Translations under genes and position numbers: made by a program
Notes under the pieces: generated by a model
Seen by the model: the letters and a program-made list of their open reading frames with translations, nothing else
What the model was told of the DNA's origin: nothing
The model's database searches: none
DNA from: Stieleria marina
GTDB taxonomy: Bacteria > Planctomycetota > Planctomycetia > Pirellulales > Pirellulaceae
Direction of reading: 5' to 3'
Assembly: GCA_007741555.1 (NCBI GenBank)
Contig: CP036526.1
Location: 1,488,001 to 1,552,000, forward strand
Length of the DNA: 64,000 nt
Shown: piece by piece, positions 26,483-34,676 of the stretch
Numbering within the stretch: the stretch's first letter is position 1
Layout: each line of letters opens with the position of its first letter

Positions 26483-28615
26483 ATGAATCCTGTCAATCTA
26501 TTGTCGATCGGAATTGTGATCGGCTGCACCAGTCTAGGCGTCGGCCGCATTGCTGCCGAAGAATCGCCGCCGTTTGCAGTGCACGCGGGCGTACGTTTTG
26601 TGAGTGCGTCGTCGGCGGAAATTCGATGGGAAACCACAAAGGCTGGGCCCTGCACGGTTGCCTATGGTCCGAGCAAAAAGCTCGGGCGGTTTGCTCAGTC
26701 GGACGTCAACGGCACATCGCATCGTGTCGTGATCGACGATGTGCAGCTTGGTCAAATGTACTGGTACCGATTCGGCAAGAAGCAAAACGGCAAAATGGTT
26801 TTTAGTCCGTTTTACCAATTCGATGCCAGCATGAATTACATGCCTGCGACAATGCCTAGCAGCACGACGACCGGAGAGGCAGCCGAAGTAATGAAGGCGA
26901 TCGTTTCTCATTTAAAACAGAACGGTGGCTTTGCCGTGCTGTTTGAGTCGATCGATCGAGCCTGGGCAGAAAGCTTGGCGGCAAAGACCACGCTGTCGGT
27001 CGTTGCCGCCAAGAGTGATCCGGCTGCAGTCGATCAACTTCGGCGGGACTGGTACCAGCGAGCGATTTATGGACCGCGATTGTCGTCGCGTCTGATCAAT
27101 ACACTGCCGAAGTCGTTTGCCAATTTGATCATCACGCCGCTTGAGAACTTCAAGGACGCCGCGGCATACGTCTCTTCGTCGGGGCAAATCGTGTCGGTAG
27201 GCGGAAAACCGACCGCACCGGGTTTCGAGTGGACTGAGCTGAGCGAGGGAGTGTTTCTGGGTGACGCAATCGAGAGCCAGGCACTTGCTCAATGGGGACA
27301 TCAGTACGGTTCAACTGGCAATGCCTCATTTTCTGGCGAGACACTTCGCGGGGTCGACAAAGCATCCGATTTGGCGATGAAATGGATCGGTCGTCCCGGG
27401 GCTGACTTTGGAATCGACAGAAATCCGCGGATGCCGGCACCGCTGGCTACCGGCGGTCGTCTGTTTCACCAAGGCATGAATCGAATGATTGCTCTGGATG
27501 CGTACAACGGCGCCGTGTTGTGGTCGCTGGAAATCCCCGATCTCCGCCGCGTCAACGTTCCCCGCGACAGCGCAAATTGGTGTGCCGATGAAGACACGGT
27601 CTACGCCGCGATCGGAGACCGCGCTTGGTTAATCGACGCCGCGAGCGGCCAGATGAAACAAACGTTCGAATTACCGGACAGCGAGGACGCGAACCTTGAT
27701 TGGGGATACATCGCGGTTGCCGACGATGTCTTGCTGGGAACGTCGATGAAATCCGGGAGCGATTACGACAGCTTTTGGGGCAAGGCGTCTTGGTACGATG
27801 GCAAGGATGACGCCGCGACAGCGAAGGTGTGTGGCCAATCCTTGATCGCGTACGAAAAACAATATGGCGCCATTAAATGGCAGTATCCTGCCGATGCAAT
27901 TGTTCATTCGACCATCGCCATTGCAGACGGGCGAGTGTATTTCGTCAAGGTTGATGATCCGTCTTTAAAGGACCAACCCACCGGAAAACTAGAAAACAAA
28001 CAGATCTGGCAAAAAGCTTTGGTTGTTTGTCTCGACTTGCAAACAGGCCAACCGCTTTGGGAGCAGCCAGTGGCGAAGCAGAAGGATCAAGTGATCGTTA
28101 GCTTTGGATTGGCCGACGCGTCTCAGTACCTGCTGGAAACGTCCGGTGAAAACGAGTTTCACTTTGCCGCCTTCGACGCGGATTCTGGCAAGTCACGTTG
28201 GTCGCGCAGCGTGGCGTGGCCCGAAGACAATCATGGTGGTCACATGCAACACGCCGTGTTGATGAACGACAAATTATTTGTCCAGCCGCATATCATCGAT
28301 GCAAAGACAGGTGCCATTTTGCAGTCCGACACGCTTGGCAAACGACGCGGCTGCGCAACGCCTGTCGGAGCTGGCAACTTTGTGATTTATCGTGGTGGCA
28401 CCGGACCGTTGTCACTTTGGTCGCTTAAGGATGACAAGCCCACCGAATTTGCGCGTCTGCGGCCAAGTTGTTGGCTCAGCACGATTCCGGCACAGGGGAT
28501 GTTGTTTTCTCCCGAGGGCGGTGGGGGATGCTCGTGCGGAGGTTGGATGGAAACGTCGATCGGTTTTGAACCCAACATGCGAGCGGTGAACCGCCAAGCA
28601 AAGGAGATTCGCTAA
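26483..28615 (+). CDS. Secreted PQQ-like propeller protein with N-terminal Fn3-like domain and vestigial methyltransferase-like region
   Basis: 710 residues with a signal peptide (about 1-25). Residues 30-115 look like the Fn3/purple-acid-phosphatase N-terminal domain (GVRFVSASSAEIRWET, YWYRFGK). Residues about 125-255 resemble a methyltransferase Rossmann region (DPAAVDQLRRDWYQRAIYGPRL, FANLIITPLENF) but lack a glycine-rich SAM loop. I read it as a degenerate copy of the methyltransferase insert known in larger planctomycete propeller proteins. Residues 300-690 are PQQ-like blades, with a terminal cysteine motif GGGGCSCGG. Its TAA overlaps the next ATG by one base. Confidence 0.75.
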   Translation: MNPVNLLSIGIVIGCTSLGVGRIAAEESPPFAVHAGVRFVSASSAEIRWETTKAGPCTVAYGPSKKLGRFAQSDVNGTSHRVVIDDVQLGQMYWYRFGKKQNGKMVFSPFYQFDASMNYMPATMPSSTTTGEAAEVMKAIVSHLKQNGGFAVLFESIDRAWAESLAAKTTLSVVAAKSDPAAVDQLRRDWYQRAIYGPRLSSRLINTLPKSFANLIITPLENFKDAAAYVSSSGQIVSVGGKPTAPGFEWTELSEGVFLGDAIESQALAQWGHQYGSTGNASFSGETLRGVDKASDLAMKWIGRPGADFGIDRNPRMPAPLATGGRLFHQGMNRMIALDAYNGAVLWSLEIPDLRRVNVPRDSANWCADEDTVYAAIGDRAWLIDAASGQMKQTFELPDSEDANLDWGYIAVADDVLLGTSMKSGSDYDSFWGKASWYDGKDDAATAKVCGQSLIAYEKQYGAIKWQYPADAIVHSTIAIADGRVYFVKVDDPSLKDQPTGKLENKQIWQKALVVCLDLQTGQPLWEQPVAKQKDQVIVSFGLADASQYLLETSGENEFHFAAFDADSGKSRWSRSVAWPEDNHGGHMQHAVLMNDKLFVQPHIIDAKTGAILQSDTLGKRRGCATPVGAGNFVIYRGGTGPLSLWSLKDDKPTEFARLRPSCWLSTIPAQGMLFSPEGGGGCSCGGWMETSIGFEPNMRAVNRQAKEIR

Positions 28616-29988
28616 TGCTGGGTCTGAATCCGCACACTGCAAAGGCTGGACTACTGAGTGCAGTTTTGTTGCTTGGGATGTTGAGTACCACGTACGGCGA
28701 CTGGCCGACGTACCAGCACGACATTCGACGCAGCGGCGTCACTGACGAAACGCTCACCCTTCCGCTGGCTCAGTCCTGGGTCAACCAATCACTGCATCCG
28801 CCTGATCCTGCTTGGACAGGGCCAGCGAAATGGGATGCTTGGGCGGGCAACCGTGATTTGCAATCGATGCGGAATTTTGATCCGTGCTTTTTCGTGACTG
28901 CCAGCGAAGGCCGTGTCTTCTATGGTTCATCCGTCGATGACGCGGTGCATGCCGTTGATCTGGCAACGGGAGCCGAACAGTGGGTGTTCTTCACCGGTGC
29001 TGCCGTACGTTTTCCGCCCACGTTGCATGCCGGTTGGGCTTACTTTGGCAGCGACGACGGAACTGTTTGCTGCTGTGATCAAGCGAGTGGTGAACTCGTT
29101 TGGAAGAAAAACGCGGGGCCAGAAAACCGAGCGATCACCAGCAATCGCAAAATCATTTCGACGTGGCCCGTGCGAACCGGAGTTCTGGTTCACGAAGGGC
29201 ATGCGTTTTTTGCGGGATCACTCGTCCCTTGGGAAACGTCGGTATTGTGGAAAGTCGATGCGCTCACAGGCAATCATTTGGCGGACGATTGTTTCCGGCG
29301 TGAAGTTGCAGAAGTCACTTTGCAGGGCGCGATGTTGGCTTCCTCTGATCGCCTTTATTTGCCCCAAGGTCGAGCGGCGCCGTTGGCGTTCGATATCGCG
29401 AGCGGCAAATCGCAAGGCGCCATCGGCGAAGCGGGCGGTGTGTTCTGCGTGCTGACCGAAGATGAATTGCTAGTCGCCGGGCCAGCAGATCAGAAGTCGG
29501 CCGACAACCAAATTCGCATCGCTGATGGAAGCAGTCGGCGGAAACTGGCCACCTTTGGCGGGGCGAACCGTATCTTGATCGATGGCACGCAAGCCTGGGT
29601 GCCCACGGACGGCAAGCTTCGAATGCTTGATCGAAAGGCTTACGTCGATGCGCAAGCAGCCATTGATGCGGCAGCGGCAAAAGTAAAATTAGAAAAACCG
29701 CCCACCGAAGCGGCGCAAAACGCATTGGCAGCCGCAAAGGCTGATCAAGCCGCTGCTTGGCGCTGGGAAGTCAAGTGTGCGACGCCCCAAGGGTTTATCA
29801 AAGCTGGCGACAAACTCGTGATTGGTCTGTCTAACCAAGTCCGCGTGTTGTCGGCCGTCACTGGCCAAACCCTTTGGTCGAATCCGCTGAATGGCATCGC
29901 GCACGGGCTGGCTGTTAGCGACGGGCGACTGTTGGTCAGCACAGGCAAAGGGCACATCTACGCGTTCGCACCGGAGTCGCTGCCGTGA
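28615..29988 (+). CDS. Secreted PQQ-binding-like beta-propeller protein
   Basis: 457 residues with a signal peptide ending near TYGD (residue about 29). It opens WPTYQHDIRRSGVTDETL, a typical start of planctomycete PQQ-repeat proteins. Blades include GRVFYGSSVDDAVHAVDLATGAEQWVF, WAYFGSDDGTVCCCDQASGELVW and a last VSDGRLLVSTGKGHIYAF. A lysine/alanine-rich helical insert (about 340-380; AAIDAAAAKVKLEKP) interrupts the blades. It is translationally coupled on both sides (TAATG with the gene before, GTGA with the gene after), so the three proteins are probably made in fixed ratio and act together at the cell surface or in the periplasm. Confidence 0.85.
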   Translation: MLGLNPHTAKAGLLSAVLLLGMLSTTYGDWPTYQHDIRRSGVTDETLTLPLAQSWVNQSLHPPDPAWTGPAKWDAWAGNRDLQSMRNFDPCFFVTASEGRVFYGSSVDDAVHAVDLATGAEQWVFFTGAAVRFPPTLHAGWAYFGSDDGTVCCCDQASGELVWKKNAGPENRAITSNRKIISTWPVRTGVLVHEGHAFFAGSLVPWETSVLWKVDALTGNHLADDCFRREVAEVTLQGAMLASSDRLYLPQGRAAPLAFDIASGKSQGAIGEAGGVFCVLTEDELLVAGPADQKSADNQIRIADGSSRRKLATFGGANRILIDGTQAWVPTDGKLRMLDRKAYVDAQAAIDAAAAKVKLEKPPTEAAQNALAAAKADQAAAWRWEVKCATPQGFIKAGDKLVIGLSNQVRVLSAVTGQTLWSNPLNGIAHGLAVSDGRLLVSTGKGHIYAFAPESLP

Positions 29989-31109
29989 TCCGCGGACGAA
30001 TCGCAGCCGCATTTGTTGCCATTTGTTTGATTGGTGTCAGCGTGGCTCACGCGTGCAAAGTGCCAGTCTTTCGCTACGCATTGGAACGCTGGCAAGCCGA
30101 CAACTACCGAGTGGTGGTAACCAGTTCGGGGCCATTGAACGAAGAGCATCAGTCCGCGATCGAAAAACTGAAGCAGTCTCCAGCGAACACGGTGGTGGAG
30201 GTCATTGATTTGAGCTCTTTGAGCGAAGCGGACCTTTGGCAACTGGAAGGCGGCGGGCAGGAAATCGAATCGCCGACGTTGCAAGTTTTCTATCCCGAAC
30301 GCAATGGACAACGAAAGCTCTGCTGGCAGGGGGAACTGTCCACGGCAAACTTGTCGGCTTGGCAATCGTCGTCGTTGCGAAACGACATCGCCAAGGATTT
30401 GCAGTCAGGGGTTTCAGCCGTTTGGGTGATCGTCGACGGGAAAGAACCTGCTGCCAATGACAAGTTCGCGGTCGAGCTCCGCCGGAGCCTCGACCTGGCA
30501 TCGCAGTCGATCACTCTCGCTGATGGGGTGATCCTTCGCGCCAACGCAGCCGAGTATTTTAAAACTCATCCCGATGCATCGATGGATGACGTGCTCCGAA
30601 GTGATGTACCGTTGAGAATCGAGTTCAAAGTTCGACGGCTCGGTTCGCAGAGCAATGAGTTAGCGTTTCGCGCGATGATCCAAGGGTTTGCCGAGAACGT
30701 TTCAGCGCCCTATGCGTTTCCTGTGTTCGGACGCGGACGAATGATCGAACCACTTCGGGCCGATCAGTTGACCGACGATACCATTGTTTCTGCTTGCAAC
30801 TACTTGGTTGGCCAATGCAGTTGCACCATGAAATCGTTGAACCCGGGCGTTGATATTCTGCTGGACACGAACTGGCAACAATCGCTGGGAAACGAAATTG
30901 TGTTTGTCGATAATTCGGCCCACCAACTTTCTGGTCCGATCCAGATTCCCGTCGGATCGATTTCAGACGACGCCAAACGCGATACTCAGCAGCCCAAGAA
31001 AACGCTTCACGCAGGTCGAGTGCTGTTGGCGATTGGTTTGCCTGTGGCGATTGTCATGTCACTGATCATTGCGGTTTCGATCGTGATGCGACAATGGACC
31101 GAGCGTTAA
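29985..31109 (+). CDS. Exported membrane-anchored protein of unknown function, third gene of propeller operon
   Basis: 374 residues from a GTG that overlaps the previous stop (GTGA). A signal peptide (about 1-22) ends before HACK; a cysteine here might be lipidated, but there is no good lipobox. The large extracytoplasmic part carries YALERWQADNYRV, a thioredoxin-like region with LCWQGEL, and the cysteine-rich NYLVGQCSCTMKSLNPGVDILLDTNW. It ends with one membrane helix at about 345-368 and a short basic tail. I do not know a characterised relative. The stop TAA shares the palindrome TTAA with the stop of the convergent halogenase gene. Confidence 0.7.
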   Translation: MIRGRIAAAFVAICLIGVSVAHACKVPVFRYALERWQADNYRVVVTSSGPLNEEHQSAIEKLKQSPANTVVEVIDLSSLSEADLWQLEGGGQEIESPTLQVFYPERNGQRKLCWQGELSTANLSAWQSSSLRNDIAKDLQSGVSAVWVIVDGKEPAANDKFAVELRRSLDLASQSITLADGVILRANAAEYFKTHPDASMDDVLRSDVPLRIEFKVRRLGSQSNELAFRAMIQGFAENVSAPYAFPVFGRGRMIEPLRADQLTDDTIVSACNYLVGQCSCTMKSLNPGVDILLDTNWQQSLGNEIVFVDNSAHQLSGPIQIPVGSISDDAKRDTQQPKKTLHAGRVLLAIGLPVAIVMSLIIAVSIVMRQWTER

Positions 31110-32413
31110 ACGGATCTTGAAGGCCGAGCCGATGGATCCAAGTTGAAGTGAGGGCCGATACTGGGGGATGTCTCTCTCAGTCCGGCAGCGAGTTGTGAAA
31201 AACTGAGTTTGTTGTACCCGCCAAAATTAGGTTGGGCGGGACCATTCATTCCCCAGCGTTCTAGATCCGTCGGCGTGTTTAATTCAGCCAGCGCGGCAGC
31301 TGAAACCGAGTTTGATTGGGCTAGTAGTTCGTCAAACTGCCGAAAGATCTGGCCAAGCTCTGGGGCTTGGGTGACTTGCTGAAATCGCTGCTTTGCAGTC
31401 TGCCAAAACGGCGTGTCGTACTGAGATCCAGCGGCGTAGTGCCAAGCGATGAAAATCGAGATTTTGATCAGGGTGTCTTCGTGGATTCGATTGATTCGAT
31501 CAGTCGCTAGGACCAATGGCAGGCCTTGATCTTGCAGCGTTTTCCAGTGCGACAGCAAGTGCAACTGTAGCGTGATGACACTGATCGCGGTTGCTTCGAG
31601 TGGCTCCAGGAATGAGGCGCAGTTGCCGATGTGAAAAACGCCTTGGTCAAAGACACGCCGACGGGCAAAATTCGGGAAGTCCAACTGACGAAACGGATTG
31701 TGCCCGGAGACGCCTGTCTCCTTCAGAAATGCCAGAAAGTCCCGTTCGATGCCGCTTCGCGTGGTTAGCTGTGAATTGTAGACATAACCCCAAGATGTTT
31801 CGTTTTTTAGCGGAATGCGAAACACCCATCCCAGCGGTCGGGCGATCGCTTTGGTGATCGTCTCGCCGTCGGCAAAAGGAGACTTGGTCACCAGGGCGCT
31901 ATTCGTCGGGATCCAATCGAATCGATGGATTTCGGTTTCCGATGGGCAGGGAAACCCTCGGGCATCGATCACTAAGTCGGCATCGATTTGCCGTCCGCGA
32001 TGCGTCGTGATGATTGAACGGTCGCCCGATGTGTCGATCGATTCAACCGAATCGTTGATGTGATCAAACGAACTGCGACTGGCCAATAGCTCGGGAAGCC
32101 GAGCGGCGGAGAAATGCACGGCTTGCTGAGACCGTGGCAAAAATTCGTGTTCAAAATCACTTTCGCGTGTTCCCCAGCCATGAAAGCTGATGCCACGTTT
32201 GCGAGTCACGTTGCAGTGATTTACCAGATCGTCGAACGTGATGCCGATCGTTGAGAGCCAATTGACAAAGTCCGGCGTCGTTCCTTCGCCAACACCAATG
32301 GTTGGCCGGTCGCGATCATACAGATGAACCAACTGAGCATTCGGCCATTGTTTGGACAGGTGTGCCAAAGCCATGTGCCCAGCCGTACCGCCACCGATGA
32401 TCGCTACCCGCAT
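31106..32413 (-). CDS. Flavin-dependent tryptophan-halogenase family protein
   Basis: 435 residues. GGGTAGHM at 7-14 is the FAD-binding GxGxxG motif of the family. K72 in RKRGISFHGW aligns with the halogenase active-site lysine, and GWVFRIP (195-201) is the GWxWxIP motif with phenylalanine for the second tryptophan. FLEPLEATA at 269-277 keeps the catalytic-region glutamate (E270/E273). Classical enzymes are about 510-540 residues; this one is about 80 shorter at the C-terminus. It should chlorinate or brominate an aromatic substrate with FADH2 supplied by a reductase, or it may be one of the many uncharacterised relatives. There is no biosynthetic cluster around it. Confidence 0.88.
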   Translation of the reverse strand: MRVAIIGGGTAGHMALAHLSKQWPNAQLVHLYDRDRPTIGVGEGTTPDFVNWLSTIGITFDDLVNHCNVTRKRGISFHGWGTRESDFEHEFLPRSQQAVHFSAARLPELLASRSSFDHINDSVESIDTSGDRSIITTHRGRQIDADLVIDARGFPCPSETEIHRFDWIPTNSALVTKSPFADGETITKAIARPLGWVFRIPLKNETSWGYVYNSQLTTRSGIERDFLAFLKETGVSGHNPFRQLDFPNFARRRVFDQGVFHIGNCASFLEPLEATAISVITLQLHLLSHWKTLQDQGLPLVLATDRINRIHEDTLIKISIFIAWHYAAGSQYDTPFWQTAKQRFQQVTQAPELGQIFRQFDELLAQSNSVSAAALAELNTPTDLERWGMNGPAQPNFGGYNKLSFSQLAAGLRETSPSIGPHFNLDPSARPSRSV

Positions 32414-32543
32414 CTGATTGCCCCCAGTTGTTTGCCAAAGTTTGCCCAGTCGCCGGCGCCTTCGTCTGCCGAGTGATCATCCGGCAACCTGCCCGGTGCC
32501 GGACCACATGGCAGGTCAGATTTCGGCGTCGTTTGCCGCTGGT

Positions 32544-33443
32544 TTACTTGTCCAGCTTGGCAGTTCGTTGGATGCCGTCGATCAACTTTTCGGTCATCCG
32601 AGCTCGATACTCCATCAAGCTGGTTGCTCCCTGAAAACCCACCACGGTTTCGTCCCAGTCCAGTTGTTTGCTGAGCATGTGGCCGTTGTCCATGTCAAAG
32701 CGGATCTCGCCATTGCTCAGTTGTTGAACGACCTGTGCTTTAACGGATTCGTCGTCAATTGGTGTCAGCGGCTCGCTACGAATCGATAGCGTGGCGACGC
32801 CGGTTTTGACTTTTTCTAAAGTGTAGAGTTCGCGGATTTTGATCGGTTTGATCAGCCCGTCTTCGGTGCGAGTTTTGATTTCGCGAGGGACCGCCCAGGA
32901 GTGACCGATGGTGATGGCCTTTTCGGGAAGCGCCAACGTGAGCGAGCCCATGCCGAGGGAGGCTTTGGTGCCGCCATGGTTTTCACGGGTCGTTTCTTGC
33001 CCGCGGGCGTTGACGGTCAGAGTGGATAGTTTCTTTCCGATTTGCTCGGCGACGCGTTCAAAGATAGCCGGGGCTTCTTCGCCAGAATCGCTATTCCAGC
33101 GTTTTTCTTCTTTGTCGTCTTGTTGCTGCGTCATGTCGACGCTGTCGATGACATGGTCGAATGTCATTTCGCCGTCAGCTACTTTGCTGACATCCCAGTG
33201 TCGACGGCTGACGGTGTGGACGTTTGTGATTTCTTCGCTGCCGTTGATCCGAGTCTTTGTCTTGGCAACGTGCGTGACTTCGTAGTGAAGCTGCTGAGAC
33301 GGCTGCAGCTTGTATCGCAACAGGTAGGTCGGCTGATTAGTCGTTGGCTGGCTAACTGCTGATTGTTTGGCGTCGTCCGCGAGGACTGGCGGCGATAACA
33401 GGAACATCAACAGAGCTGGCAGAATCATTCGGCACACGATCAC
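32544..33443 (-). CDS. Secreted protein of unknown function
   Basis: 299 residues. A hydrophobic leader MILPALLMFLLSPPVLADD begins at the ATG 33428. GTG codons at 33443 and 33437 are alternative starts, and GGGAG lies just upstream of them. The mature protein is beta-rich: LLRYKLQPSQQLHYEVTHVAKTKT, ...WDVSKVADGEMTFDHVIDSVDM, PEKAITIGHSWAVPREI. It resembles DUF6263-like periplasmic proteins in layout. No catalytic motif is evident. The same direction as the genes on both sides, but gaps of 130 and 200 bp suggest a separate transcript. Confidence 0.65.
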   Translation of the reverse strand: MIVCRMILPALLMFLLSPPVLADDAKQSAVSQPTTNQPTYLLRYKLQPSQQLHYEVTHVAKTKTRINGSEEITNVHTVSRRHWDVSKVADGEMTFDHVIDSVDMTQQQDDKEEKRWNSDSGEEAPAIFERVAEQIGKKLSTLTVNARGQETTRENHGGTKASLGMGSLTLALPEKAITIGHSWAVPREIKTRTEDGLIKPIKIRELYTLEKVKTGVATLSIRSEPLTPIDDESVKAQVVQQLSNGEIRFDMDNGHMLSKQLDWDETVVGFQGATSLMEYRARMTEKLIDGIQRTAKLDK

Positions 33444-33643
33444 GGTCTCCCTACACAGACTTGAAATGGGCTTGGGAGCGTGAAACTCGCAGATTCGCCA
33501 ATCGAGGGCAAGAGAAATCTGGCCGGCACCAGTTCGGCAACGATTTTCGATGAAATAGCCGTCGCCGCCGAGATCACTTGGCGATGGAAATACCTTGCAG
33601 GCAGTTCGCGTGCTTGCGTTGAGTGGCGGTTAGAAACGCGGCT

Positions 33644-34561
33644 TTACACGTGGTTCTTTGCGGCGACGCTGCCGCCCCAACCGAGTTTGTCGCGCAATGT
33701 CCGGTAGTCGTTTTGACCAGGGACGGACAGCATGCGGAAACTGCTGGGAGCTCGCTGCACTTTGATCCGGTCGCCTGCTTGAAGGCTATCAATGATGCGG
33801 CCATCAGCAACGACGCTGGTCGATTCCTGTGGATGCATGACTTCCAGTTCCAATCGCGTTTCGCCCGAATCGACCAAGGGACGGTAAGTCAGCGTATGGG
33901 GGCTGATTGGCGAAATCACCATCGCGTCCAAATTTCGCCGCAAGATCGGGCCACCGGCGGACAAGTTGTGTGCTGTCGAACCTACTGGAGTTGCGATGAT
34001 CAATCCATCACAGCGATACCGCGTTGCCAAATGTCCATCGGCGTACAGATCGATGTCCAAGATGGTGTAAGGCGGACCGCCCAAGATGGCAATTTCGTTG
34101 AGCGCTAACTGTTTGCGAATTTCTTTTCCGCTGCGGATCAGTCTCGCGTCCAGCATGAGGTGGTCGATCACATCGAATCCGCCGCAACAGACATCGGGCC
34201 ACGTGTTGATGAAATCGTCCGGCGATAACGCGGCAAGAAAACCCAAGTTCCCGCAGTTCACGCCCAACACGGGCGTCTGTTTTTCACCCATCTGCCGTGC
34301 TGCTTGCAAGATCGACCCATCGCCACCGAGCACGATGACCAGATCTTGATCGGTCGATTCGAAGTCGTGAGCGAAATCCAGGTCTTCGACAACAATGTCG
34401 GCGGTCGCTGCAATCACTGGTCGCAATCGCTCTAGTTCGCTGCGAACTCGATCGCGATTTGGTGCTCCCAGAATCGCCACGCGAGGCACTTCGCGTTCAC
34501 CAAGAATCCACCGCGAAGTGCGTCCGCGGGATGGGCTTGGCGGGTCGTTGGATTGGCTCAT
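33644..34561 (-). CDS. nadK: NAD kinase
   Basis: 305 residues from ATG 34561. It has the LVIVLGGDGSILQAAR motif (GGDGS), GVNCGNLGFLA, the LALNEIAI block and the glycine-rich SAGGPIL / ATPVGSTAHNLSAGG region. This is the ATP-NAD kinase family. It phosphorylates NAD to NADP and is the only source of NADP in most bacteria. An N-terminal extension of about 20 serine/arginine-rich residues precedes the core. No clear ribosome site is seen; TTG 34576 is an alternative start. Confidence 0.95.
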   Translation of the reverse strand: MSQSNDPPSPSRGRTSRWILGEREVPRVAILGAPNRDRVRSELERLRPVIAATADIVVEDLDFAHDFESTDQDLVIVLGGDGSILQAARQMGEKQTPVLGVNCGNLGFLAALSPDDFINTWPDVCCGGFDVIDHLMLDARLIRSGKEIRKQLALNEIAILGGPPYTILDIDLYADGHLATRYRCDGLIIATPVGSTAHNLSAGGPILRRNLDAMVISPISPHTLTYRPLVDSGETRLELEVMHPQESTSVVADGRIIDSLQAGDRIKVQRAPSSFRMLSVPGQNDYRTLRDKLGWGGSVAAKNHV

Positions 34562-34676
34562 CAGTCGGCTTTGCAATTTCGATCGAGCGGTCGGAAACAG
34601 TCGAGCCTCAGTCTAGTGCAATTGCCCGTCGACGCGTTGATCGACGATCGGTAAATCATCCGAGAACGAGAAAGGA

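Noticed and set aside
32544-32789. Possible CRISPR or repeat array
   Set aside because: No regularly spaced direct repeats of 20-40 bp are seen here or elsewhere in the window.
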